Part shown: positions 37,399 to 46,659 of the stretch, one piece after another
Numbering within the stretch: the first letter of the stretch is position 1
Layout of the letters: each line of letters opens with the position of its first letter
From: Gemmatimonadales bacterium
GTDB taxonomy: Bacteria; Gemmatimonadota; Gemmatimonadetes; Palauibacterales; Palauibacteraceae
Reading direction: 5' to 3'
Length of the DNA: 64,000 bases
Assembly: GCA_009841005.1 (NCBI GenBank)
Contig: VXMR01000068.1
Span: 47,236-111,235 of the forward strand
The notes under the pieces: model-generated
Told to the model about the DNA's origin: nothing
Database searches by the model: none
Seen by the model: only the letters and a program-made list of their open reading frames with translations
Made by a program: the position numbers and the translations under genes

Positions 37399-38229
37399 TC
37401 AGATGGGGAGAGAGAGTTGTTCGGCGGCGGCGCGGGTCCTCGCGAGCGCGACGACGTCATAGCGGGGGCCGGGCTCCTCCTGCGCGGCGACGTCCAACAG
37501 CCCATCGTACGCCGTCGGCGCGAGGCCTTCCGCGACTCTTTCCAGAGCGAGTTCCCGGTCGTTGCACTCCTGGCTCAGGTGGGCAAGCAGAATCCCGCCC
37601 AGCCCGGGGTGCGCGAGTTCGCGCGCGAACTCGGCCGCGTGGCGGTTGGAGAGGTGTCCTCGACTGCCTCCGATCCGCTGCTTGACCCGCCAGGGATAGG
37701 ACGCCGCCCGAAGACGGTGTTCATCGTGGTTCGCTTCCATGACGAGAAAGGCGCACTCCTGGAGCGCCGCGCGGACGGGTGTCGTCGGTCTCCCGAGGTC
37801 CGTCGCGATCCCCACCCGCAGGCCCGTGGCTCCGTGCAGCACCGTGACGGCGACGGGTTTCGCGGCGTCGTGCGCGGTGGGGGCGGCCTCGATCGCGAGG
37901 TCGCCGACCTCGAGTCCCGTGCGCGGCAGGTCCTCGCATTGCTCCTGCCCGCGCAGTAGCGGAGCGCAGGCGCGGCGGGTAGGCGCGTTCATGGCGAGAC
38001 GCCAGCCCCAGCGGCGTGCTCCGATGCCGGCGCCCGCGGAGTGATCCCGGTGCTCGTGCGTGACCACGACGAGGTCGACGGCTTCCGGCTCCACATCGAG
38101 TTCGGCGAGTCGGCGGGCAAGTTGAACCCCGGAGAACCCCGCATCGACGAGCACGCGGGCGCGGTCGCTCTCCACGAGAAAAGCGTTGCCGCGGCTCCCC
38201 GAGCCCAGCGACGCGACGGTCAGGCTCAC
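37399..38229 (-). CDS. MBL-fold metallohydrolase (YycJ/WalJ-like)
   Basis: A 276-residue metallo-beta-lactamase-fold protein beginning at GTG 38229 (VSLTVASLGSGSRGNAFLVE). THEHRDHSAG is the HxHxDH metal motif; later metal ligands lie near HLSNRHAAEFA and LAHLSQECN. The opening and the latter motif are typical of the YycJ/WalJ group, linked to cell-wall control and DNA repair in Firmicutes. The start overlaps the upstream gene by GTGA on the minus strand, so it is the last gene of that operon. Confidence 0.85.
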   Translation of the reverse strand: MSLTVASLGSGSRGNAFLVESDRARVLVDAGFSGVQLARRLAELDVEPEAVDLVVVTHEHRDHSAGAGIGARRWGWRLAMNAPTRRACAPLLRGQEQCEDLPRTGLEVGDLAIEAAPTAHDAAKPVAVTVLHGATGLRVGIATDLGRPTTPVRAALQECAFLVMEANHDEHRLRAASYPWRVKQRIGGSRGHLSNRHAAEFARELAHPGLGGILLAHLSQECNDRELALERVAEGLAPTAYDGLLDVAAQEEPGPRYDVVALARTRAAAEQLSLPI

Positions 38230-39422
38230 GAGCGGCGGGCCTCGTCCCAGACGTCGCCCAGCCAGTCCCGGAGTTCCGGGGTCCCTTCGAGGCCCCGGCG
38301 CTCGACAACCCGGACGGCGGTGGAGAGGAAATCGCCGCGGCGGTGGAGCTCGGGGCTCCGGCCTCCTCCCCACGAGAAGGGTTCCACCCACCGAGGTGGC
38401 GGCTCCGCTCCGAACAGGCTCGAGCCGGCGCCGACGACCGTGCCGGTCTCGAGTCGAGTGCCGATGCCGGTCTTCACGTGATCGCCGAGCAGACAGCCGA
38501 ACTTCATGAGTCCGGTATCCCGCCGTGCGCCCGGCGGTCCCACCCGGATCGAGCCGTAGGTGTGTTTGAGATCGCTGTTTACCGTGGCCGCGCCGAGGTT
38601 GACCCAGGAGCCGAGGTACGCATGTCCGAGGAACCCGTCGTGCGCCTTGTTCGAGTGGCCCAGCATCGTCACGCGGTCGACTTCGCCCCGCACGCGGGAG
38701 GCGGGTCCCCCCCAAAAGCGCGAGATGTGGCCGCCGAGGAGCTGTGAGTCGGCCCCCGCGTAGAGCGGCCCGCCGAGGCGGGTGCCGGCGCGGACCTCGA
38801 CTCCGGGACCGAGTTCGACCGGGCCTTCGCGCGCATCGAATAGCACGCCGGGTTCGACGAGCGCCCCCTTGCCGAGGCGGATCGGGGCGTCGCCAAGGCG
38901 CCAGCAACCGCTCGGTAGCGCCGCCGCTTCCGGGCCCGAGCCGGCCGCCAGGTCGGCGGCCAGCCGGTCGGGCCCCGCCGACACGAGGTCCCACGGGTTC
39001 CGCAGCCACCCGCCGGGCACCTCGCGGTCCGGCAGCCCGGGCCGCGGGCGCGGAGCGGCGAACCAGTCCGCTCGCGGCGGCTCCGCGCCGGAGCCCAAGC
39101 GGACGCCCGCCAGTTCGCCGGCGACCCAGAGGTTCGCGGGCGCGTCGTTCCACGCCGTTTCGAGTGACGGCACGGCCCGGGCGTTCCATACGGTGCACGG
39201 CGCGTCCAGCCCGCCCGCGTCCAGGCAACCCGGCGCTCCGGGCTCCGCATACCGGCGCAGCCAGGGGCGCGTCACGTGACCGGCGACGCGCATTCGCGCG
39301 ACCCGCTCCAGCCGCTCGCGCAACGTCCAGCGGCCGAAGACGAGTTCGCCGCACGGCCGGGTGAGCGCGAAAGGAGCCCATCCGTTCGCCCGCTCGTCGT
39401 CGAACATGACCAGCGTCGTCAA
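38226..39422 (-). CDS. GlmU-family sugar nucleotidyltransferase-like protein
   Basis: 398 residues from TTG 39422, in a TTGA overlap with the preceding stop; ATG at about 39407 is an alternative. The opening VMFDDERANGWAPFALTRPCGELVFG fits the GlmU-like family known from Bacteroidota. The C-terminal part has hexapeptide-repeat character with SRFWGGPASRVRGEV, HSNKAHDGFLGHAYLGSW and NSDLKHTYGSIRV, as in acetyltransferase domains of GlmU. The classical nucleotide loop LAAGxGTRM is absent, so uridylyl transfer is doubtful. It may make UDP-GlcNAc or another NDP-sugar together with the nucleotidyltransferase upstream. Confidence 0.75.
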   Translation of the reverse strand: MTTLVMFDDERANGWAPFALTRPCGELVFGRWTLRERLERVARMRVAGHVTRPWLRRYAEPGAPGCLDAGGLDAPCTVWNARAVPSLETAWNDAPANLWVAGELAGVRLGSGAEPPRADWFAAPRPRPGLPDREVPGGWLRNPWDLVSAGPDRLAADLAAGSGPEAAALPSGCWRLGDAPIRLGKGALVEPGVLFDAREGPVELGPGVEVRAGTRLGGPLYAGADSQLLGGHISRFWGGPASRVRGEVDRVTMLGHSNKAHDGFLGHAYLGSWVNLGAATVNSDLKHTYGSIRVGPPGARRDTGLMKFGCLLGDHVKTGIGTRLETGTVVGAGSSLFGAEPPPRWVEPFSWGGGRSPELHRRGDFLSTAVRVVERRGLEGTPELRDWLGDVWDEARRS

Positions 39423-40465
39423 CGCGGCGGTTCGGCGGAGGATGCGTCCGTGTCGATCTTTCGCAGGCGAGCGTCGAGTCCCGCGGCCTCTTCGCGCGGC
39501 ATCACGAGGAGTTCTCCGTTCGCCTCCACGATGACGAGGCCCGACACCCCGATGACCGTGGCCCGGCGGGACTCCGTCCACACGACGTTGTTCGCCGCGT
39601 CGAGGAGACGCGTAGAGCCGACCGAGGCGTTCCCGGCCTCGTCCACCTGCCGGGCGCGCAGGAGCGCGCTCCACACGCCGAGATCGTCCCAGGCGAACCG
39701 GGCCTCGACGGCGGCCACGTGTTCGGCTCGCTCCATTACGCAGACGTCGATCGCGACCGGCTCGGCACGCGCGAAGAACTCCTCCGCATCGCCGCGCTCG
39801 AGGGCCGGCCACGCCCCCGCGAGTTCGCGCGCGCAGCGTCGGGCGGCCTCGATCAGATCGGTCGCCCGCCACGCGAAGATGCCGGAGTTCCACAGGAAGC
39901 GTCCCGATTTCAGGTATTCCCGGGCTCGCGCGGGTCCCGGCTTCTCCACGAAACGCCGCACCTCCCGTGCGCCGGAGGTCGCCTCTCGCCCGGTCTCCAG
40001 GTATCCGAATCCGGTCTCCGCGCGGTCCGGCCGCACGCCGACGCAGCACAGGTATCCTTCCCGGGCCGCCCGGAGCGCTGGCTGCAGCGTCTCTTCGAGG
40101 GCCTCCACGGGCTCGATGCGGTGGTCCGCGTGCATGGAGATCATCAGGGCCCCCGGCTGAGCCCGCTCGATCTCGGAGGCCGCCCAGACGAGGGCCGGGC
40201 CCGTTCCCCGCGCCTTCGGTTCGACAAGCGCATCGACACCCGCCGCATCCAGACTCGGGCGCATGAGTTCCACCAGGGGTTCGGCTGCGACGACCCGGAC
40301 GCGCGGGGCGCCCACCAGCGCGACGGCACGGGCGAGCGTATCGTCGATGAGCGGGTCCGGGCCCGCGAGGGGCAGGAGTTGCTTGGGACGGGCCGGGGTC
40401 GAAGCGGGCCAGAACCGGCGGCCGATCCCGCCTGCGAGGACCGCGCAGTACGCCTCGAGGTGCAC
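39419..40465 (-). CDS. Mannose-1-phosphate guanylyltransferase-like nucleotidyltransferase
   Basis: 348 residues from GTG 40465. The nucleotidyltransferase signature AVLAGGIGRRFWPAS with RPKQLLPL is typical of ManC/CpsB. HADHRI, GYLETG, FVEKPG, FLWNSGIFAWR and FAWDDLGVWSAL follow in the expected order. These enzymes make GDP-mannose, used for exopolysaccharides and glycans. The isomerase domain of bifunctional ManC is absent. It is the first gene of a three-gene minus-strand operon with the GlmU-like and YycJ-like genes. Confidence 0.87.
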   Translation of the reverse strand: MHLEAYCAVLAGGIGRRFWPASTPARPKQLLPLAGPDPLIDDTLARAVALVGAPRVRVVAAEPLVELMRPSLDAAGVDALVEPKARGTGPALVWAASEIERAQPGALMISMHADHRIEPVEALEETLQPALRAAREGYLCCVGVRPDRAETGFGYLETGREATSGAREVRRFVEKPGPARAREYLKSGRFLWNSGIFAWRATDLIEAARRCARELAGAWPALERGDAEEFFARAEPVAIDVCVMERAEHVAAVEARFAWDDLGVWSALLRARQVDEAGNASVGSTRLLDAANNVVWTESRRATVIGVSGLVIVEANGELLVMPREEAAGLDARLRKIDTDASSAEPPR

Positions 40466-40658
40466 CGACAGAGCCTCCCTCCCGTCCTCCGAACCGCCCG
40501 TTGCATGCGCGGGATCTTCCCGCCGCGGGCCGGCCGCGACGCGGCCAAGCTACGGACGCCGCGGGTGCCGCGCCACGTTGCCGCTCCGGCCGCTCGATCC
40601 CCCTTCGTCCGGGTGTTTTTTCTTGCCCGAGTCCCGCTCGGGCGACAGTTTTCGCGCC

Positions 40659-41231
40659 ATGCTCTCCCGACACCGAATCCGTACGCCCGCACGGCTCGGA
40701 GCGCTGATCCTCGCGCTCGCGGCGACCGCCTGCGACGATCCGTTCGATGCCTTCCTCGGCGATGTTCCGCTCACGCCGACGGAGGTCACGCTGTATGACT
40801 ACGTCACGGCTCGCCTCGAAGATCCTCCGGCTTTCGATATCGTACTCGCGGTTCCGGCCCGGGTGGACCAGACGCTGAACTGGGACTTCCTCTTCCAGAT
40901 CCGGGACGGAGCGCCGGAACTCGTCCCGTTCTCGGCGGTCGCGGACAGCGTGACGGACTCAGGCCTGCAGCTCACCGGCGAGCGCTTCGACGCCGTGCTC
41001 GAAGCTCCGGAGGACGGGTACACCCTGAACGCGCCCCTCGCCGTCCAGCCGGGGGACGTGCTCATCGCCCGCAGTCGCGTCGACCCGAACAATTTTCTCG
41101 CCTGCAGCCGCTATGCGAAGCTGCAGGTTCTCTCCATCGATCCCGAAGCGGGAACGATCACCTTCCGCCATCTGGTCAACCCGAACTGCGGAGACATCGT
41201 TCTCGAAGCGGGAACGCACGGTTCCCTGTGA
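40659..41231 (+). CDS. Putative secreted lipoprotein, function unknown
   Basis: 190 residues from ATG 40659. The N-terminus has basic residues, a hydrophobic stretch (ALILALAATA) and a cysteine at position 25 followed by Asp, a likely lipoprotein signal peptide; the two Asp after Cys could keep it in the inner membrane. The mature part shows no known motif and two further cysteines (near ACSRYAK and NPNCGD) that could form a disulfide. A hairpin GCCCGAG-TCCCG-CTCGGGC (40625-40643) lies in its leader. It is 33 bases upstream of serS. Confidence 0.65.
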   Translation: MLSRHRIRTPARLGALILALAATACDDPFDAFLGDVPLTPTEVTLYDYVTARLEDPPAFDIVLAVPARVDQTLNWDFLFQIRDGAPELVPFSAVADSVTDSGLQLTGERFDAVLEAPEDGYTLNAPLAVQPGDVLIARSRVDPNNFLACSRYAKLQVLSIDPEAGTITFRHLVNPNCGDIVLEAGTHGSL

Positions 41232-41264
41232 CGTCCTGTCCGGCCGGTTACGCCCCGCAGCGAC

Positions 41265-42587
41265 ATGCTTGACCTCAGAACCCTCCGCGACGACGCCGAC
41301 CTCGTCCGCGATGCCATGCGGAAACGTGGCGACGAGCACGCGGCGGGTCTCGTCGAGGAGACGTTGAGGGCGGATGAAGTCCGCCGCCGCCTGATCCGGG
41401 AAGTGGAAGTCCTCAAGGCCGAGCGGAACACCGCATCGAAGGCGATCGGCGCCGCGAAGGGCAGGGGCGAGGACGCGTCGGCGGAGATCGACGCGATGCG
41501 CCGCGTGGCCGCGCGGATCAAGGTCCTCGACGCCGACCTCGCGCGCACCGAGGCGGAGCTGCGCGATCACCTCCTGCAGATCCCGAACATCCCGGATCCC
41601 CGCGTCCCGCCCGGCGAGGAAGGGGAAGGGCCGACGGTCGCGGAATGGGGCACCCCGCAGAAGGACGAAGTGCCGCCGCACTGGGACCTCGGGGCGACGC
41701 ACGGCCATTCGGAACCCGGCGGTTCCGCACTCCCCGGAGGGCGGACGCCGGCGCTGGATATCGAGCGTGGGGCGAAGATCGCGGGCTCCGGCTTTCCCCT
41801 CCTCGTCGGGGGCGGCGCCCGGCTCAGCCGCGCGCTCGTCCAGTTCATGCTGGACCTTCACGTGCGCGAGCACGGATACCTGGAGGTCCTGCCCCCCTTC
41901 GTCGTCTCCCGGGATTCGATGACGGGGACGGGGCACATCCCGAAGTTCGAGGACGACGCCTACCGGACGGACCCCGACGACCTCTTCCTCGTGCCCACGG
42001 CCGAGGTGCCACTCACGAATCTGCACCGCGGAGAGATGCTGGCCGCGGGCGACCTGCCGCTCGCGTACGTCGCGCACACCCCCTGCTTCCGGCGGGAAGC
42101 CGGGGCGGCGGGCCGCGATACGCGCGGGCTCCTGCGGGTCCATCAGTTCGACAAGGTCGAGGTCGTCCGCATCTGTCGGCCCGAGGAGTCGGAGGCGCAG
42201 CTGGAACTCCTGACCCGCCATGCGGAGCGCGTGCTCGAGCTGCTGGAGGTCCCGTACCGGCGGGTCCTGCTTCCGCTGGGGGATCTCGGCTTCGCGAACG
42301 CGATCACGTACGACCTGGAGATCTGGGCTCCCGGCGTCGAGGCATGGCTCGAGGTGTCCAGCTGTTCATCGTACGGGGACTTTCAGGCGCGCCGCGCCGA
42401 TATCCGCTTCCGGCCAGAGGGCGGCGGACGCCCCGCCCACGTGCATACGCTGAACGGTTCGGCGCTTGCCCTCGCCCGGCTCATCGTGGTGCTGCTCGAG
42501 ACCGGCTTCCGCGACGGCGAGGGGATCCTGCTGCCGGAGGTTCTCCACCCCTACCTCGGGTTCGAGCGGCTCGAGTTCTGCCGGTGA
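41265..42587 (+). CDS. serS: Seryl-tRNA synthetase
   Basis: 440 residues. An N-terminal coiled-coil arm (about 30-105) contacts tRNA-Ser, followed by the class II core: motif 2 CFRREAGAAGRDTRGLLRVHQFDKVE and motif 3 around LNGSALALARLIVVLLE. PTAEVPLTNL is the adenylate-binding region. A small insert (HSEPGGSALPGGR) lies where other bacteria have a shorter loop. The next gene overlaps by GTGA. Confidence 0.96.
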   Translation: MLDLRTLRDDADLVRDAMRKRGDEHAAGLVEETLRADEVRRRLIREVEVLKAERNTASKAIGAAKGRGEDASAEIDAMRRVAARIKVLDADLARTEAELRDHLLQIPNIPDPRVPPGEEGEGPTVAEWGTPQKDEVPPHWDLGATHGHSEPGGSALPGGRTPALDIERGAKIAGSGFPLLVGGGARLSRALVQFMLDLHVREHGYLEVLPPFVVSRDSMTGTGHIPKFEDDAYRTDPDDLFLVPTAEVPLTNLHRGEMLAAGDLPLAYVAHTPCFRREAGAAGRDTRGLLRVHQFDKVEVVRICRPEESEAQLELLTRHAERVLELLEVPYRRVLLPLGDLGFANAITYDLEIWAPGVEAWLEVSSCSSYGDFQARRADIRFRPEGGGRPAHVHTLNGSALALARLIVVLLETGFRDGEGILLPEVLHPYLGFERLEFCR

Positions 42588-43813
42588 TCCGGCTCTGGAA
42601 CCGGCGCGGCGGCGCGCTTCTGCTCGCGGTGCTGTCCACGGGTGTCCTCGTCTGGTCCGCCATCTTCTCGCGTCAGCAGGCCGAGGAGCGCCGCCTCGAC
42701 GCTGCGGTCCTCGGGCAGTTGATGGCGGTGAGCACGGCGGCCGCGGCGGGCAATCTCACGGTCGAGGAACAGAACGAGCTCTGGAATCAGGCCTCGCAGC
42801 AGGTGGGCGCCCAGGTCCGGCGCCTGCGCATCCCCATCGTGATCACGGACACCCTCGGCAATCCGAGCAGCTCCGCACACCTGCCCGACGACTTCCCGCT
42901 CGGCCCGACCGGCGACCCGGACGACCAGGCGCTGCGCGAATTCGTGGCCGAACTCGACGCGTTGAGGCCGCCCTTCGAGGCGTCCGGCCTCCAGGTCCAC
43001 TTCGGCGATCCCGAATTCACGAGCCGCCTCCGTCTGATCCCCTGGCTGCAGGCGGCGTCGCTCCTCGCGATCCTCGGCAGCGGTGGCTGGCTCCTCTTCC
43101 TCTCCTTCCGGAGCGAGCGGGAGCGCATCTGGTCCGCCATGGCCAGGGAATCGGCCCATCAGATGGGGACCCCGCTCAGCTCGCTTGTCGGCTGGCTGGA
43201 GGTGCTCGAGGCCCGGCCGCGCCCCCGCGGATCGGAAGTCGGGGAGCCCGACCTCATCGACGAGATGGCGGCGGATGTGACACGCCTGCAGAAGGTCTCG
43301 CGCCGCTTCGAACTCATCGGCCACAAGCCGAAGCTGGAGCCCATGTCCGTGCGCGCCACGGTCGTCCATCTCCGACAGTACTTCGAGGCCCGCCTGCCCA
43401 CGCTCTCCCGCACCGGCAAGATCGAGATCGCGGTGGAGATGGAACCCGAACCGCCGGAGGTGCTGGGCAACGCGACGCTCCTGGAGTGGGCGTTCGAGAA
43501 TCTGATCAAGAACGCGATCGACGCGCTGGCCCCGGAGGGCGGCCGGATCGTGATCTCCCATCTCGGACCGAACGGCAAGCGTTCCGTGTTCCGGGTGCTC
43601 GACACCGGGCCGGGGATCCCTCCCGCGCTCCGGGACAAGATCTTCAACATCGGCGTCACGACGAAGAAGCGTGGCTGGGGCGTCGGCCTCTCCCTCGTGC
43701 GGCGCATCATCGAAGACATGCACGATGGCTCCATCCGCCTTGAGGACACGGGGCGGGGCGCGAGCTTCCGAATCGAACTCCCGCGCTACCGTCCCGGGAA
43801 ACGGGGGACGTGA
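42584..43813 (+). CDS. Sensor histidine kinase (orphan)
   Basis: 409 residues from GTG 42584. Two membrane segments (about 10-28 and 152-176) flank an extracytoplasmic domain of about 120 residues of unknown fold. The kinase core has His192 in ARESAHQMGTPLSSLVGW, the N box NLIKNAIDALAP, G1 DTGPGIPP and G2 GWGVGLSLVRRIIEDMHDG. No HAMP domain is evident. No response regulator gene is near; it overlaps serS and the helicase gene by GTGA on both sides, so it is embedded in a housekeeping operon. Confidence 0.9.
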   Translation: MIRLWNRRGGALLLAVLSTGVLVWSAIFSRQQAEERRLDAAVLGQLMAVSTAAAAGNLTVEEQNELWNQASQQVGAQVRRLRIPIVITDTLGNPSSSAHLPDDFPLGPTGDPDDQALREFVAELDALRPPFEASGLQVHFGDPEFTSRLRLIPWLQAASLLAILGSGGWLLFLSFRSERERIWSAMARESAHQMGTPLSSLVGWLEVLEARPRPRGSEVGEPDLIDEMAADVTRLQKVSRRFELIGHKPKLEPMSVRATVVHLRQYFEARLPTLSRTGKIEIAVEMEPEPPEVLGNATLLEWAFENLIKNAIDALAPEGGRIVISHLGPNGKRSVFRVLDTGPGIPPALRDKIFNIGVTTKKRGWGVGLSLVRRIIEDMHDGSIRLEDTGRGASFRIELPRYRPGKRGT

Positions 43814-46101
43814 GGGGACTCCGCCTCAACCCGGAGCAGCGGGACGCGGTCGAACACGGCGAAGGGCCGCTGCTCGTCCTCGCCGGCGCGGGCTCCGGCA
43901 AGACGCGGGTGCTCACGGCCCGGGCCGCCCGCCTCATCGAGGAAGGGCTGGAGCCGACGCGCCTTCTCGCCGTCACCTTCACGAACAAGGCCGCCGGCGA
44001 GATGCGGGAGCGGATCGAGGGGCTCATCGGCCGTTCCACGCGGGGCCTGTGGATCGGCACCTTCCACTCGGTCGCCGCCCGCATCCTTCGCATCGAGGCT
44101 CCGCACACGTCGCGCACGCGCGCCTTCACGATCTATGATGAGGATGATTCCATCCGCACGCTGAAGGACGTGATGGAGTCGGCGGGCTACGACCCCAAAC
44201 GTTGGGCGCCCCGAGCCCTGCGCGGCCGGATCTCCGGCGCGAAGAACGCGCTCATGGGGCCCGCCGAGTACGAGTCCGAGGCCTTCGACCTGCTCGCCGA
44301 GGTCGTGGCGAAGGTCTATCCCGCGTACCAGCGCGAACTTGCGCGGCGCAACGCCTACGACTTCGACGACCTCCTCTTCGAGACGGTGCGCCTGCTCGAG
44401 ACCGTGGACGGCGTGCGGGATCGCTACGCCGCCCGCTTCGCGTACGTGCTCGTGGACGAATACCAGGACACGAACCACGCCCAGTACCGGATGGTGAAGG
44501 CGCTGGCCTCGAAACACGGGAACCTGTGCGTCGTGGGGGATGACGATCAGGCGGTGTACGGATGGCGCGGAGCGGACATCCGGAACATCCTCGACTTCGA
44601 GGCCGACTTCCAGGGCGCGCACGTCGTGCGGCTGGAGCGCAACTATCGTTCGACGGCGTCGATCCTCGAGGTCGCGAACTCCGTCATCTCCCGGAACCTC
44701 GCGAGGAAACCGAAGCGGCTGCACACGGAGCGGGAGGCCGGCGATCCGATCGAGGTCGTCCGCTGCGATGACGAGCGGGCCGAGGCGGCGTGGGTGTCGT
44801 CGCAGATCGAGGCCGGCCGCGGCACGCGCGGCCTGAACGAGTTCGCGGTGCTCTACCGGACCAACGCCCAGTCGCGGGCGTTCGAGGAGGCGTTCCGGCG
44901 GTCCGGCATTCCGTACCGGATCGTCGGAGGCGTCCCGTTCTACGAACGTCGCGAGGTGAAGGATGTCATCGCCTACCTGCGTCTTCTCGTGAATCCGGCG
45001 GACGACGTCGCCTTCCTGCGTGCCGTGGGGTGGCCGAGGCGCGGGGTCGGGGCGAAGAGTCTGGAGCGGCTGGAGGACCTCGCCCGCTCGGCCGGCGACG
45101 CGGGAGAGACCGTCGAACCCCTTGCACTCGTCGCGGCGCGGGCGCGGCACGAAGACGGCATCCCGAAGATGGCGGCGCGCGGCCTGAGGCGGTTCGCCGA
45201 CGGGCTCGCCGACGTGCGGGCCTCGCTCCCCGCCTGCAGCGCCCGGGAAGCGCTCGAGGCGTGCGTCGCGACCTTCGGCCTGGCCACGGCGCTGGCGGAG
45301 GAGGAGGACGGCGCAGACCGGCTCGAGAACGTGAGCGAGCTGTTCGCGGCGGCGGCGGCGTTCGAGCGCGACGATGTGGAGGACCCCGATGACGAGGCCA
45401 CGGATCTCGAGTTGTTTCTGCAGTCCGTTTCGCTGCGTTCCGATCTGGATGAGGCCGACTTCGATGGCGAAGCGGTGACGATGATCACGCTGCACAACGC
45501 GAAGGGACTCGAGTTCCCCGTGATCTTCCTGGGCGGGCTGGAGGAGGGGCTCTTTCCCCTCTCGCGGGCAATGGAGGCACCGGGCGGGCTGGAGGAGGAA
45601 CGGCGTCTGTTCTACGTCGGGGTCACGCGCGCGATGGACCGGCTGAGCCTGACGTACGCGGACCACCGCTGGCGCGCGGGGATGGCGAGCCGCTCGGCCC
45701 CCTCGAGCTTCATCGATGAACTCCCGGAGGAACACGTGCTCCCGCGCCTCGCCGCGCCGCATTGGAGGCGGCGTCACGCCCGCCGGGCGGGCGCGGTGGA
45801 ACCCGACCGGACCTTCGCCTGGCAGAGGAGGGTGGAGCGTGGATCCGGCCGCGTCGGCGGTCCCGGGGGCTCCGCCGGGGATGGAAGGTCGGCACCTCCG
45901 GGCGAACTCGAGTATGACTACGACGATTCACAGGTGCCGCTCGCGCTCACGCCGGGTGTGCGTGTGATACATCCGCGCTTCGGGGCCGGCGAGGTGCTGC
46001 AGGTCTACGGCTTCGGGAGAGAGGCCAAGGCCGACATCGCCTTCGAGGAGGTCGGCCGGAAGAAGGTCGTCGTGGCGTACGCCGGGTTGCGCCCGGCCTA
46101 G
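43810..46101 (+). CDS. UvrD/PcrA-type superfamily 1A DNA helicase
   Basis: 763 residues. LNPEQRDAVEHGEGPLLVLAGAGSGKTRVL (Q motif and Walker A), TFTNKAAGEM, GTFHSVAARILR, VDEYQDTN (motif II), GDDDQAVYGWRGA (III), LERNYRSTASIL (IV) and VTMITLHNAKGLEFPVIF (V) are all intact, ending in RLFYVGVTRAMDRL (VI). The C-terminal 100 residues hold a Tudor-like segment (GVRVIHPRFGAGEVLQV) seen in PcrA, which binds RNA polymerase. It acts in nucleotide excision and replication repair. Its stop is one base from the convergent DUF948 gene. Confidence 0.93.
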   Translation: MRGLRLNPEQRDAVEHGEGPLLVLAGAGSGKTRVLTARAARLIEEGLEPTRLLAVTFTNKAAGEMRERIEGLIGRSTRGLWIGTFHSVAARILRIEAPHTSRTRAFTIYDEDDSIRTLKDVMESAGYDPKRWAPRALRGRISGAKNALMGPAEYESEAFDLLAEVVAKVYPAYQRELARRNAYDFDDLLFETVRLLETVDGVRDRYAARFAYVLVDEYQDTNHAQYRMVKALASKHGNLCVVGDDDQAVYGWRGADIRNILDFEADFQGAHVVRLERNYRSTASILEVANSVISRNLARKPKRLHTEREAGDPIEVVRCDDERAEAAWVSSQIEAGRGTRGLNEFAVLYRTNAQSRAFEEAFRRSGIPYRIVGGVPFYERREVKDVIAYLRLLVNPADDVAFLRAVGWPRRGVGAKSLERLEDLARSAGDAGETVEPLALVAARARHEDGIPKMAARGLRRFADGLADVRASLPACSAREALEACVATFGLATALAEEEDGADRLENVSELFAAAAAFERDDVEDPDDEATDLELFLQSVSLRSDLDEADFDGEAVTMITLHNAKGLEFPVIFLGGLEEGLFPLSRAMEAPGGLEEERRLFYVGVTRAMDRLSLTYADHRWRAGMASRSAPSSFIDELPEEHVLPRLAAPHWRRRHARRAGAVEPDRTFAWQRRVERGSGRVGGPGGSAGDGRSAPPGELEYDYDDSQVPLALTPGVRVIHPRFGAGEVLQVYGFGREAKADIAFEEVGRKKVVVAYAGLRPA

Positions 46102-46102
46102 G

Positions 46103-46570
46103 TCACTCTCCGCCGCGGTCTCCCAGGGCTCGAGCCACCCGCTTCGCCGTCGAGACGTTGTCCTTGCCGCGCCGGAATCCGCGCAGCAGAGAGGCCGTCG
46201 TGAGGAAGGTCTCCTCGGCCTCCTCCTGGACGACCGCGAGCAGCGCCGCGACCTCCACGACCCGCTCCTCGACCAGATCCACCATGCGGCCGGTGGCTTC
46301 GCTCGCGCTCTTCAGCGCCTCTCCCACGCCGTCCGCGTCGTCCCGGAGCCGGCTCGCGATGCGTCGAGCCTGGTCGCTCGCCTGTTCGACGTTGTGCAGC
46401 ACCGGTTTGAGGCGGTCGCTCAGGTCGCTGACCGTGCCCGAGATCTGTCCCAGCGGCTGCCGGGTCTCCCGCAACAGGCGGATCGCGTGCAGAAGGACGA
46501 TGAGAATCGCCAGCGCGACGACGAGCCAGACCGCCATCCCGGCGACGACCGCGATCTCGAATGTGGTCAC
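46103..46570 (-). CDS. DUF948-type membrane-anchored coiled-coil protein
   Basis: 155 residues: an N-terminal membrane segment (about residues 7-30) followed by a long helical region typical of DUF948 proteins (LSDRLKPVLHNVEQASDQA, SASEATGRMVDLVEERV). The family is of unknown function and often lies near envelope genes. It has its own strong predicted promoter and stands divergent from murA. Confidence 0.75.
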   Translation of the reverse strand: MTTFEIAVVAGMAVWLVVALAILIVLLHAIRLLRETRQPLGQISGTVSDLSDRLKPVLHNVEQASDQARRIASRLRDDADGVGEALKSASEATGRMVDLVEERVVEVAALLAVVQEEAEETFLTTASLLRGFRRGKDNVSTAKRVARALGDRGGE

Positions 46571-46612
46571 TGCGGCTCCTTCGGAGGACGGTCGGAAGGA
46601 CTACGGGAGGAG

Positions 46613-46641
46613 AGTATAGGTCTGGTTCCCGTGGGGCTCAA
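46613..46641 (-). promoter_or_regulatory. Predicted promoter of the DUF948 gene
   Basis: On the minus strand TTGAGC (46636-46641) and TATACT (46613-46618) are 17 bases apart, the best sigma-70 match in the window. The start codon is about 43 bases from the -10 box. Confidence 0.7.
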
Positions 46642-46659
46642 CCGCGTTTGCCGCGACGT

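Noticed and set aside
40600..40658. T-run GTTTTTTCTT and hairpin GCCCGAG/CTCGGGC as a terminator
   Set aside because: On the plus strand the T-run precedes the hairpin, and on the minus strand the hairpin would be followed by A residues, so neither orientation makes an intrinsic terminator.
38226..40673. Single 815-codon minus-strand frame covering both sugar nucleotide genes
   Set aside because: Its N-terminal half is an out-of-frame reading of the nucleotidyltransferase gene; only the part from TTG 39422 codes for the GlmU-like protein.
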